A DNA stretch of 56,697 nt, taken from NCBI GenBank assembly GCA_012270995.1, contig JAAXHG010000087.1, positions 1 through 56,697 of the forward strand, written 5' to 3'. How positions within the stretch are numbered: position 1 is the stretch's first letter; the number at the start of each line of letters is the position of its first letter. The translations under genes and the position numbers were made by a program. Below, piece after piece: positions 38,318 to 49,500 of this stretch. The DNA comes from Vicinamibacteraceae bacterium. GTDB lineage: Bacteria; Acidobacteriota; Thermoanaerobaculia; Multivoradales; Multivoraceae. The notes under the pieces were generated by a model. That model was not told where the DNA came from. It saw only the letters and a program-made list of their open reading frames with translations, and did not search any database.

Positions 38318-40048
38318 TCACCGCCAGTCGAACTCCGGCGTCAGCGTGACCTCACGGTCCCCTCCCGACATCTCGGGCAATCGCAGGCGGTAGTAGTTCA
38401 GCGGAATCCCGCCGTACCAGTAGCGGTGCCGGGCGATGCGGGTCGGCCGCTCGAGGACATGCCGCACCGTTGCCTGGCCCGTACCCGCGGCGACAGGCGC
38501 CAGAGTCACCGTCAGACGGGCAAGCCGCACCGGCGAACCGACCAGGATCTCGCCGTCGGCGGACGGCCGGTAGCGGATTCCGTCGGGACCGTGCGGCCAA
38601 ACGCCGTCGCCGATCAGCCGGACGCGGAGGTCGCCGTGCTGGATGTCCGCCGGCGCCGACCCGAGGTGAATCTGGGACGTCTCGAGCGGCAGAAGCCCCT
38701 TCGCCGCCGCCGATACGTAGCGCAAGCGGCGGGCGCCGTGCTCGCGATCGATCTCCAGCGGGAAGGAAGCCGCCGTCCGCCACAGCGGCAGGACGAACAG
38801 CGCCGCTCCAACGGACATGGTCGCGAGCCAGCGCCTGGACGGCGGCCGCTCGATCAGGAACCAGCAGGCCGCGTACAGCGGCAGGAACCAGCGGTTCGCG
38901 ATGGCTCCCGCTCCGCCGTAGAAGTTGTACGGATTCTTGATCAGGAACGCCAGGAGTCCGACGGCGATTCCGAGCAGCAGCCATCGCCGCCGCGATCCGC
39001 GCCGCAGGCAGGCGCAGGCGACAAGCAGTGGCAGGAAGTACGGGACGATGCCGATGCTCCGGCCGATCAACGCGTACACCACATTGTGGCCGAGCAGCGC
39101 CGCGTCGAAGTCGGGCAGCAAGAAGCCCTCGCGAGCCCAGGACGCATCGCCGCGCACGGACAACAGCTCGGGCCAGCGCTGCCGCTCGAAGTCGACGTCC
39201 GGATAACCCGTGGCGCTGCTGAATCCCTGCCGTTCGCTCACGTAGGGAGTCCACGCGCCGCCGCTCATGCGGTGAAACCACGCCGAGCCGGCAAGCAGCA
39301 CGATCGCGCCGCCCACGACGAGCGCGGCCGCCCGGCGGCCCCACGCCTCACGCAACGTCGGCGACGTCGCCAGGAGCACCGCCGCCAGAACCGCCAGGTA
39401 GAAAGGCCGACCCGCCCCGGCAACCGCCAGAAGGGCGCCGCCGGCGACCAGCCGCGCCGGAGGGAGTCGCCCGCCCTCGAGCCACGGATCCAGGCAGCAG
39501 AGCCCCAGCGCCGTAACGACCACGTAGAAGAGGTCGGCGTGGATCCAGAACACGTGACCGAAAGTGACCGAGAAGAAGAGCAGGAACGCCGCCACCAACG
39601 GGCCGTCCGCGCCGATCCGGGCGGCCAACAGGCAGTCGAGCAGCAACGCCGCGAGGAGAAACAGCAGCAGGTTCGCCAGGATCGGCCCGCGTTGGGGCGC
39701 GACACGGACGAAGGGCGCGAGGTAGAGCGAGTAGAAGGCAGGCTTGGCGTAAACGAGCGTGGCGCCGTCGTCGACGCTCTGGAGAATCAGCGGATCGGGC
39801 ACCTTGCCCGTCAACCGCTGGTAGCGCCGGAAATCGGCTTCCTCGTAGCGCCGGTCGAGGTCGAAGGCCAGGCTCTGGGCCTGCATCGCGTAGACGCCCT
39901 CGTCGCCCACCGTGTAGGGCCAGTCCGACGGATCGAAGACGGCCGCTCCGGTCGCCAGCGCGAACAGGAGCGCCCAGAGCACGCCCCGCTGCCAGGTCGG
40001 CTCTTTGATGCATCGCCACCCCTGCCTGCTGCCCGGGATTCCCCCCAT
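38318..40048 (-). CDS. Multi-spanning membrane protein, glycosyltransferase-39-like
   Basis: A 576-residue protein with about ten hydrophobic helices followed by a 140-residue soluble C-terminus. The early segment DPSDWPYTVGDEGVYAMQAQSL places an acidic pair after TM1, as in GT-C/ArnT-like lipid-linked sugar transferases (D/E-x-x-Y). I cannot assign a family firmly. Gene-like features are strong: good hydrophobic periodicity and a codon structure consistent along the whole length. It is transcribed divergently from the TonB-dependent receptor. Confidence 0.65.
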   Translation of the reverse strand: MGGIPGSRQGWRCIKEPTWQRGVLWALLFALATGAAVFDPSDWPYTVGDEGVYAMQAQSLAFDLDRRYEEADFRRYQRLTGKVPDPLILQSVDDGATLVYAKPAFYSLYLAPFVRVAPQRGPILANLLLFLLAALLLDCLLAARIGADGPLVAAFLLFFSVTFGHVFWIHADLFYVVVTALGLCCLDPWLEGGRLPPARLVAGGALLAVAGAGRPFYLAVLAAVLLATSPTLREAWGRRAAALVVGGAIVLLAGSAWFHRMSGGAWTPYVSERQGFSSATGYPDVDFERQRWPELLSVRGDASWAREGFLLPDFDAALLGHNVVYALIGRSIGIVPYFLPLLVACACLRRGSRRRWLLLGIAVGLLAFLIKNPYNFYGGAGAIANRWFLPLYAACWFLIERPPSRRWLATMSVGAALFVLPLWRTAASFPLEIDREHGARRLRYVSAAAKGLLPLETSQIHLGSAPADIQHGDLRVRLIGDGVWPHGPDGIRYRPSADGEILVGSPVRLARLTVTLAPVAAGTGQATVRHVLERPTRIARHRYWYGGIPLNYYRLRLPEMSGGDREVTLTPEFDWR

Positions 40049-40085
40049 CCGGCCGGGACGCTAGCAGCCGACAGCGGAAGTGCTG

Positions 40086-40091
40086 TAATCT
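40086..40091 (+). promoter_or_regulatory. Candidate -10 box of the TonB-dependent receptor
   Basis: TAATCT lies 44 bp before ATG 40135 in the divergent gap. An AAAGGAG ribosome binding site lies about 10 bases before the ATG. No clear -35 hexamer was seen. Confidence 0.35.
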
Positions 40092-40134
40092 GCGACGCGG
40101 TTGACGTTCCATCAAATCAAAGGAGCACTTTCCC

Positions 40135-42834
<2,700 letters not shown>

Positions 42835-42867
42835 ATCTGAAGCAGGGTCCCAGCGTTCGAACCTGCC

Positions 42868-44676
42868 TCAGCCGCCCGCCGCCGACTGGATCGACGCGGG
42901 CGGCTGTTGTCTTTCCAGGCTCTGGAGCAGCCAGTACCGGCGGTACAGCTCGTTCCCCGCGTACAGTTCCTCGTGACTGCCGGCGGCCACCAGCCGGCCC
43001 CGATCGAGGACGTGTATCCGCCGGGCCCGGCGCGCGGTGGCCAGGCGGTGCGCGATGACGATCGTCGTCCTGCCCTCGAGCAACTGCTCGATCGCCCGCT
43101 GAACCGTCGCCTCCGAGTCTGGATCGAGGGAGCTCGTCGCCTCGTCCAGCAGGAGAATCCGCGGATCGCGCAGAAAGGCCCGCGCGATCGCGACCCGCTG
43201 CCGCTGGCCGGCCGAGAGCCGCACGCCGCGCTCGCCGACCTCCGTTTCGAAGCCCTCGTCCAGGCGTTCGATGAACGACGCCGCGCCCGCCGCCTCGGCG
43301 GCCGCCCGCACCTCGTCGTCGCGCGCGGCCGGCCTGGCCAGCCGGATGTTCTCGGCCACGGTTCCCGAGAACAGGAAGATGTCCTGAGGCACCAGGGCCA
43401 TGCGCCGCCGCAGATCGGCCAGCGCCACATCGCGAAGCGGCCGGCCGTCGATCAGGAGTTCGCCCTGCTGGGGTTCGTAGAAGCGCAGCAGCAGGGAGAA
43501 GAGCGTGCTCTTGCCCGAACCCGACGGTCCCACCAGGGCCGCCAGTTCCCCCGGCTCGACTTCGAGCGATACGTCGGCGAGAGCGGGTTCTTCCGCCCCC
43601 GCGTAGCGGAAGCCGACCGAACGGAGGCTCAGGGCGGCGGCGTCCTCCGCCAGCCGGACGGGCGAGGCCGAGTCGACGATCGCCGAACGCTCGTCGAGGA
43701 GCTGGAAGACGCGCTCGCTCGATCCCCGCAGCCGCCGGTAGCCGGCGTAGAGCGACCCCAACTGACCGACCGACGTGGCGATCGCGAACGTGTAGAGGAG
43801 AAAAGACGTCAACTGACCCGCCGTCATCGCCCCGTCGAGCATCAGGTTTCCGCCGTATCCGAGCACGAGGGCGAAGGCGGTGAAACCGAAGAACGTGATC
43901 AGACCGCTGAACGCGCCGTAGAGACGGACGTTGCGGAACTGGATGCCGAGCAGATCGATCAACCGTTCGCCGTAACGGCCTCGGGCCTGCTCTTCCGCCG
44001 AGAACGCCTGAACGGTGCGAACGCCGGCCAGCACCTCCTCGGCCCAGGCGGAGGTTTCGGCAACCGCGTCCCGCTCAAGGGCCGCCACCTTCTCAAGTCG
44101 CCGCCCGAAGATCATCGCGAACGCCACGACCGGCGGCACCACCAGCAGGGCGACCGCGGTCAACCTGGTCTGCATGACGAGCAGGATCGCCAACACGCCC
44201 ACGAAACGCGCCACTGCCTGGAGCCCGGACGGGATCTGCTCCGTCAGGGCGGTCTGCACCACCGTGAGGTCCGAGTTCATCCGCGACAGCAGCTCGCCGA
44301 CCCGACGCCGGTCGAAGAAGTCGATCGACAGACCGACCAGGTGGTCGAAAAGGCGTCGGCGCAGATCGCGCAGCAAGCGGGCGCCCGCCGCGCCGAGAAG
44401 CCAGGCCTGGAAGTAGCCGAGCAGGCCGAGGACCGCGAACAGGCCGATCAGCCAGATGACGAGTTGACGAAGCTCCTCTACGGAACCGGACTCAAGCGCG
44501 CTGTCCACGAACTGCCCGGCCCGCATCGGCACCAGCAGGAAGACGCCGCTGCCGGCGAGCAGCAGGACGGTTCCCCAGCACAGGGGCCGCAGGTACGGTC
44601 TGGCGAGCCCGTACAGCCGGCGGAACGGTACCGGAGTGGAGGAGCGCTCGCCCCCTTCGCGGCCTCTCGAACTCAC
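42868..44676 (-). CDS. MsbA-like ABC exporter (fused permease and ATPase)
   Basis: A 602-residue half-transporter. Six transmembrane helices fill residues about 30-310 (for example LCWGTVLLLAGSGVFLLVP). The ATPase domain has Walker A GPSGSGKST, signature RLSAGQRQRVAIARA, Walker B ILLLDEATSSLD and H-loop IVIAHRL. Homodimers of this type export lipids, lipid A precursors or drugs; MsbA is the family archetype, but multidrug exporters look the same. The ATG overlaps the stop of the upstream gene (ATGA), so the two are coupled. Confidence 0.9.
   Translation of the reverse strand: MSSRGREGGERSSTPVPFRRLYGLARPYLRPLCWGTVLLLAGSGVFLLVPMRAGQFVDSALESGSVEELRQLVIWLIGLFAVLGLLGYFQAWLLGAAGARLLRDLRRRLFDHLVGLSIDFFDRRRVGELLSRMNSDLTVVQTALTEQIPSGLQAVARFVGVLAILLVMQTRLTAVALLVVPPVVAFAMIFGRRLEKVAALERDAVAETSAWAEEVLAGVRTVQAFSAEEQARGRYGERLIDLLGIQFRNVRLYGAFSGLITFFGFTAFALVLGYGGNLMLDGAMTAGQLTSFLLYTFAIATSVGQLGSLYAGYRRLRGSSERVFQLLDERSAIVDSASPVRLAEDAAALSLRSVGFRYAGAEEPALADVSLEVEPGELAALVGPSGSGKSTLFSLLLRFYEPQQGELLIDGRPLRDVALADLRRRMALVPQDIFLFSGTVAENIRLARPAARDDEVRAAAEAAGAASFIERLDEGFETEVGERGVRLSAGQRQRVAIARAFLRDPRILLLDEATSSLDPDSEATVQRAIEQLLEGRTTIVIAHRLATARRARRIHVLDRGRLVAAGSHEELYAGNELYRRYWLLQSLERQQPPASIQSAAGG
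42870..42905 (+). terminator. Hairpin at the convergent end of the TonB receptor and ABC exporter genes
   Basis: AGCCGCCCGC (42870-42879) and GCGGGCGGCT (42896-42905) form a perfect 10-bp stem with a 16-nt loop. It lies 36 bp after the TonB receptor stop and inside the last codons of the convergent ABC gene. The following GTTGTCTTT is only partly T-rich, so termination is plausible rather than certain. Confidence 0.4.
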
Positions 44677-45953
44677 CTGCCGACCGCGACCGTGACGACG
44701 AGTTCCGGCCGCTTCGCGTCGGCGACGATCTCGTCGAAGACGCCGCCGTCGATCGACAACGGAATCTCGAACGCCACCGAGCCGTGTTGGATCTGCGCGG
44801 GGATGCCGCGCCCGGCGCGGCCGGCGACGCTGGCGGCGGCGACCGGCGCCTCTTCGGCCGCCAGGCCGCCCCGACGCAGGTCGATGCCGATGTAGACTCG
44901 CCGGGTCGCCCGAGCCGCGTGGACCGCCAACACCACCTTCAGCTCCACGCGGCCGCGGCGCGCCAGGCGTTCGACCCGGACCTGTTCGATCGTGACGCCC
45001 TCGCAGAGGTAGGGCGCGGTGTCGCGGGTGATCCAGCCGTAGCCCTCCGGAAGCGATTCGACTGGCCCAAGCGGCAGACGCAGGACCATTGGCGAGGCCA
45101 TGGCGATGCGTTCGATCGCCGTCGCGTCGACGGCACGGCCCGACTCGGCCGTCACCTCGCCGCTCGCCGGCGCGGAGGCGGACGCCGGCGCCAACGCCGG
45201 TGCCGGCCTCGCCTGGGGCGCCGCCCGCGCCGTTTCGACCGGCGCCGTCGGGGCGGGCGAACGCGGTTCGACCGCTACGCCGGCAGACGGATCCGCCGGT
45301 ACGGGCGTTTGCGCGGCGGTTTCGACCGGACGGACAGGCCGCGGCTCGGGGCGGTCGGCGGGCACGTAGTGTCCCTCGAACAGCACCGTCGAAGGTCGGC
45401 CGCCTCGGCCCGCGCGGCGCGACCGGCCGGCGGTCCAGGCGATCCGCCCGTCGCCTTCCAGGCTCAGCCGTTCCCGCCAGCTCGAACTCCGTCCATCCGC
45501 GTCAACGTGCTCGCCGTCGAATACGATCTCCTTGCCGTCTACCGTGCCGTCCGAGCGCACGATGACGCCGAGGCTCGAGACGCTGAACCGCCGCCACGTC
45601 CTGGCGGCCAGATCGAAGGAACTGTAGGTGCGGCCCGACCTGCCGTCGACGAAGGACCATGTCTCCGCGATCAGGCAGCCGCCCTCCAGCTTCTCCACCC
45701 GACTGCTGCCTACCGTCTCGCCGCCCGACGCCAACCGCCATTCGCCGAGCAGGAAGTCCAGAGCCAGGTAGGCGTCGTCCGCTTTGCACGGACCGGAGGC
45801 CTGCGCCGACAGCGGCCCGGCCGCCGCCAGACCAAGACCGCAGAGCAGCACGGGCGCCAGAATCCGGCCGACGGAGCGGCCGACCGCGCCCGGCTTTGCC
45901 GCGCTTCCAGCCCCCGAATCCGTCCATGTCCATGGAGGGCGGGAATGCGGCAT
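44673..45953 (-). CDS. Exported protein of unknown function with a DUF1579-like N-terminal domain
   Basis: About 426 residues from ATG 45953; the start is uncertain. A hydrophobic segment ILAPVLLCGLGLAAAGPLSAQ acts as a signal peptide. Then follows a beta-rich domain, LDFLLGEWRLASGGE, CLIAETWSFVDGRSG and DFDLAARTWRRFS-like strands, reminiscent of DUF1579 lipocalin-like folds. A Pro/Ala-rich linker of about 70 residues leads to a second beta-rich domain of 150 residues. The stop overlaps the start of the ABC exporter, which suggests joint expression. The upstream end lies head-to-head with the coiled-coil gene at 46000. Confidence 0.55.
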   Translation of the reverse strand: MPHSRPPWTWTDSGAGSAAKPGAVGRSVGRILAPVLLCGLGLAAAGPLSAQASGPCKADDAYLALDFLLGEWRLASGGETVGSSRVEKLEGGCLIAETWSFVDGRSGRTYSSFDLAARTWRRFSVSSLGVIVRSDGTVDGKEIVFDGEHVDADGRSSSWRERLSLEGDGRIAWTAGRSRRAGRGGRPSTVLFEGHYVPADRPEPRPVRPVETAAQTPVPADPSAGVAVEPRSPAPTAPVETARAAPQARPAPALAPASASAPASGEVTAESGRAVDATAIERIAMASPMVLRLPLGPVESLPEGYGWITRDTAPYLCEGVTIEQVRVERLARRGRVELKVVLAVHAARATRRVYIGIDLRRGGLAAEEAPVAAASVAGRAGRGIPAQIQHGSVAFEIPLSIDGGVFDEIVADAKRPELVVTVAVGR

Positions 45954-45999
45954 TCGGGCGAGCCAGGCCGCGAAACGGCGGGAAACGGAGTTCACGGAC

Positions 46000-46521
46000 A
46001 TGCAGCGGACGTCAGTTGTAGAGTCGGACAGGGCGTCGACGGAGCGAACCGGCAAGGAGGTTGGATTCGATGGCGAACAGGCTCGGACCCAGGCGGACAT
46101 GACCGGCGCGACCGACGAACGGTCCGCGGACGCCGTGACGAGAGGCGAACTCGCCGAACTCCGCACCGAGATGCGCAGCGGTTTCGCGACGATTCATGGC
46201 CGGACCGACGGCCTGAGAGACGAGACCAACGCCAGGTTCGAAGGCCTGAGAGAAGAGATGAACGCCAGGTTCGAAGGCCTGAGAGAAGAGATGAACGCCA
46301 GGTTCGAAGGCTTGAGAGAAGAGATGAACGCCAGGATGGAGGGCCTGGAGGGCCGACTGAACGCCAAGTTCGAGGGCCTGCGGGACGAAATGAACGCCAG
46401 GTTCGAAGGCCTGGAGGGCCGATTGAAACTCATGCTCTGGTTCATGGGGGTCGGCCTGACGCTCTACACGGGCACGACCGTGTCGCTGATGATCCTCTTG
46501 TTCCGGGACCGCGGCGTCTGA
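46000..46521 (+). CDS. Coiled-coil membrane protein with 11-residue repeats
   Basis: A 173-residue protein. Residues about 45-145 are a long coiled coil built from 11-residue (hendecad) repeats of the type NARFEGLREEM. One transmembrane helix closes the protein (LMLWFMGVGLTLYTGTTVSLMIL) with a short basic tail. The layout resembles DUF1640/CCDC90-like and Bdr-like proteins, whose functions are poorly known. ATG 46000 follows a GGAG about 10 bases upstream. The C-terminal anchor suggests the coiled coil projects into the cytoplasm or periplasm. Confidence 0.7.
   Translation: MQRTSVVESDRASTERTGKEVGFDGEQARTQADMTGATDERSADAVTRGELAELRTEMRSGFATIHGRTDGLRDETNARFEGLREEMNARFEGLREEMNARFEGLREEMNARMEGLEGRLNAKFEGLRDEMNARFEGLEGRLKLMLWFMGVGLTLYTGTTVSLMILLFRDRGV
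46231..46428 (+). repeat. Six tandem 33-bp repeats in the coiled-coil gene
   Basis: Units start at 46231, 46264, 46297, 46330, 46363 and 46396. The first three are nearly identical; the last three have diverged. Each codes for 11 residues beginning ARFEG or a variant. Multiples of 3 keep the frame, so unit number can change the length of the coil without breaking the gene. Confidence 0.85.
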
Positions 46522-46562
46522 ACCGGGCAATTCGCCGCCCCAACGCCGAGACTCCCCACTCC

Positions 46563-49500
46563 CTAATCGCCCGCCGGCCTCACGACGAAGAGCAGGTCGC
46601 CCTGGTTGACGACCTGGCCGTTCGCCGCGTTGACGCGCGTCACCTCGTAGCGGGAGTGGCCGGAAAACAGCTCGGCGCCGGCGTCCAGGGACGCGAGCGA
46701 CACCGACCTGAACAGCTTCATCGCCTCGATCAGGCACAGGGTCTTCTCGCGGCTCACGATGTCGCCCGCGCGGACGAAGGGCGGATCGTTCGGGGAGGCG
46801 GCGGCGTAGAAGAGACCGCCGGACGGCGCCTTGACCTTGAGCTCGTCGCTGCCCTCGATCTCGATGTCGGCCCGGTCGACGTTTCGCCCGACGCCCGCGA
46901 AGCGCTCGACCTCGTCCACCAGCTCGTCGCCCGAGATGCGGTCGAGGAAGTCGGCGAGGAAGCGGGTGTCGTAGTCGCCCGACCGGAACTGCTCGTCGCT
47001 CAGGACCCGGCGAAGCAACGGCAGGTTCGTGCATACGCCCTCGATGGCGACTTCCTCCAGGTAGGAGACCAGGCGATCGATCGTGTCCGCGCGATCCCTG
47101 CCGCGGCACACGACCTGCGCGACCAGGCTGTCGTAGTAGGGCGACACGACGGCGCCCGTCTCGATCGTGGCCAGCACGTCGATGTCCTCCCGCCGCGGAA
47201 AATCGCAGCGGGTCACGGTCCCGGGAGAAGGCAGGAGAACGATCCCTTCCGCCGAGAGGGAGGCGCGTTCCGCGTTGATCCGCACCTCCATCGCGTAGCC
47301 GTCCTCGGCGACGGGCTCGTCGGCGATTCTCGCGCCGCCGGCAATGTCGAACTGGGCCTTGACGATGTCCGTGCCGCTCACCGCCTCGGTCACCGGGTGC
47401 TCGACCTGAAGCCGGGTATTCATCTCCATGAAGTAGAGCTTCCGGTCCTCGAGGTCGAAGATGAACTCCACCGTGCCCGCGCCGACATAGCCGATCTCCG
47501 CGGCGATCGCCGCGGCGTAGCGGAAGCTCTCGTCGCGCAGCGCCTCCGGCAACGCCGTCGACCCCGACTCCTCGATCAGCTTCTGGTTGTTCCGCTGGAC
47601 GCTGCAGTCGCGCAGGCCGAGCACGCGCACCGTGCCGTGCTGGTCGCAGAGCACCTGCACCTCGACATGGCGCAACGAGACGACGCACTTCTCGAGATAG
47701 CAGTCCGCGTTGCCGAAGGCGCTCTCCGCCTCGACGCGAATCTGCGCGAACGCTTCCCGGAAGTCCTCCGCCCGGTCCACCCGACGAATGCCCTTGCCGC
47801 CGCCGCCATGGACCGCCTTGAGCATGACCGGGAAGCCGACCTGTTCGGCGACGGCGAGCGCCGTGTCCGCGTCGGTCAGGATGCCCTCGCTGCCGGGCAC
47901 GACGGGTACGCCCACCTGGACCGCCGTCTGGATCGCGTTCGACTTGTTGCCCATCCGCCTCATCGCATCGCCGGTCGGACCGATGAAGTTCAGCCCGTGA
48001 CTCCGGCAAAGATCAGCGAAGGACGCGCTCTCGGAAAGGAATCCGATTCCGGGATGGAGGGCGTCGGCCCCTTCCCGCTCGGCGATGCGAATCACCGAGT
48101 GGGCGTTCAGATAGCTCTCGTCCGGCGTGCTGCCGCCGATGCAGACCAGCGTGTCGCGTTCGCGCAGCATCGTGGCTGCAGGCGAGTCGACGTCTGGATC
48201 GGATTGCACCAGGATCACTTCGACGCCGGCCCGCTGCGCCACGCGCACGAGCTTCACGGCGGTGCAACCCCGCGCGTGGATCAGCGCCCGCTGCACCTGG
48301 CGCGGGGCGACCAGAGGCGCGGGCTCGTGGACCTCCGCCGCTTCCTGCCGCCGCAGGCGGGCGGTCAGGAACTCGACGCGTCGTTCCTCCTGGAGCAGCC
48401 GCTTCAGAACGGCATCGACGGTGTCCTCGGGAACCGGAATCTGCGAATCGATCTGACGCAGCTGCTCATCGAGCTCCTCACCGAAGGGATGCTCGACGAG
48501 CCCGTGCATCGCCCCCCCGACCTCGCTCAGGTAGTTCGAGAGAGTCGAGGCCATCGGCAGGTGCGAGGGAACGACGATCTGCCCGGCGAAAGGCATGTTC
48601 GTGCCCGAGAAGTACCAGGTCTGGACCAGGGGATGGGTGACCAGGCTGGCCTGGGCGCCTCCGGTGCAGTCGCCGTAGCCGAAGCAGATCACCGGCAGGT
48701 CGTTGTCCCGGACGAAGCGGGTGATCCGATCGTTGACGATCGACATCGAGAACAGGGCGCCGGCGCCTTCCTTGGTCAGCATGCCGCCAGAGGAGATGAA
48801 ACAGACGACAGGCAGGCGCTCCTCCGCGCAGCGGAGCAGGAGCTTGCAGAACTTCTCCGCGCTCGCCATGTCGAACGAGCCGGCCTGGAAGGCAAGATTG
48901 GACACCAGCACGCCGACCCGGTTCCCCGCGGCGCCGCCGTCCTCCCCGTCGGCCGGGGCGCCGGTCCGGATCCGGGCCAGAGCCGCCACCGTCCCGCACG
49001 GCGTGACTCCCTGCTCGAGCGCCCGCTCGATCGATACCCGCAGTCCGGGGAAGCTCACCGGATCGGCGGTCATCCGGTCCGCTTCGATCTCCTGCACGTC
49101 CTGGAAGAAGCGGTCGAGAATCGCCTGAGGCCGGCGCGGCGTGTTCCGCTTCTGCTCGGCCAGGACGTCCTCGAGCAGCAGGTCGCGGTAGGCCGCGTCG
49201 AGACGGTTCCAGAAGTCCTTGATGCCGATGTTGCGCGGCGAGATGCGACCGTCGTAGCCGCGGATCCCCTGCTCGTCCTCGTAGAAGTTCGGCAGCAGGC
49301 GTTCGAACAGGAACGTCACCAGGCCGAAGAGCGGCTCGGAGATGCGCGGCATCTGGAGCCGCTTCCATTCGGCCACCGCCTTGAGCAGCCGGCCGCGACG
49401 CGGGTGCCGCGAGAAGTGGCGCAACCAGGAGCGGAACTGCCGGCGCAGACGGGCCTCGGCCTCCTCCGCCGCGTCGCCTTCGAGCCCCGCCGTCAGCTCC

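Noticed and set aside
46231..46428. 33-bp direct repeats as a CRISPR array
   Set aside because: The units are contiguous with no spacers and lie in frame within a coiled-coil gene.
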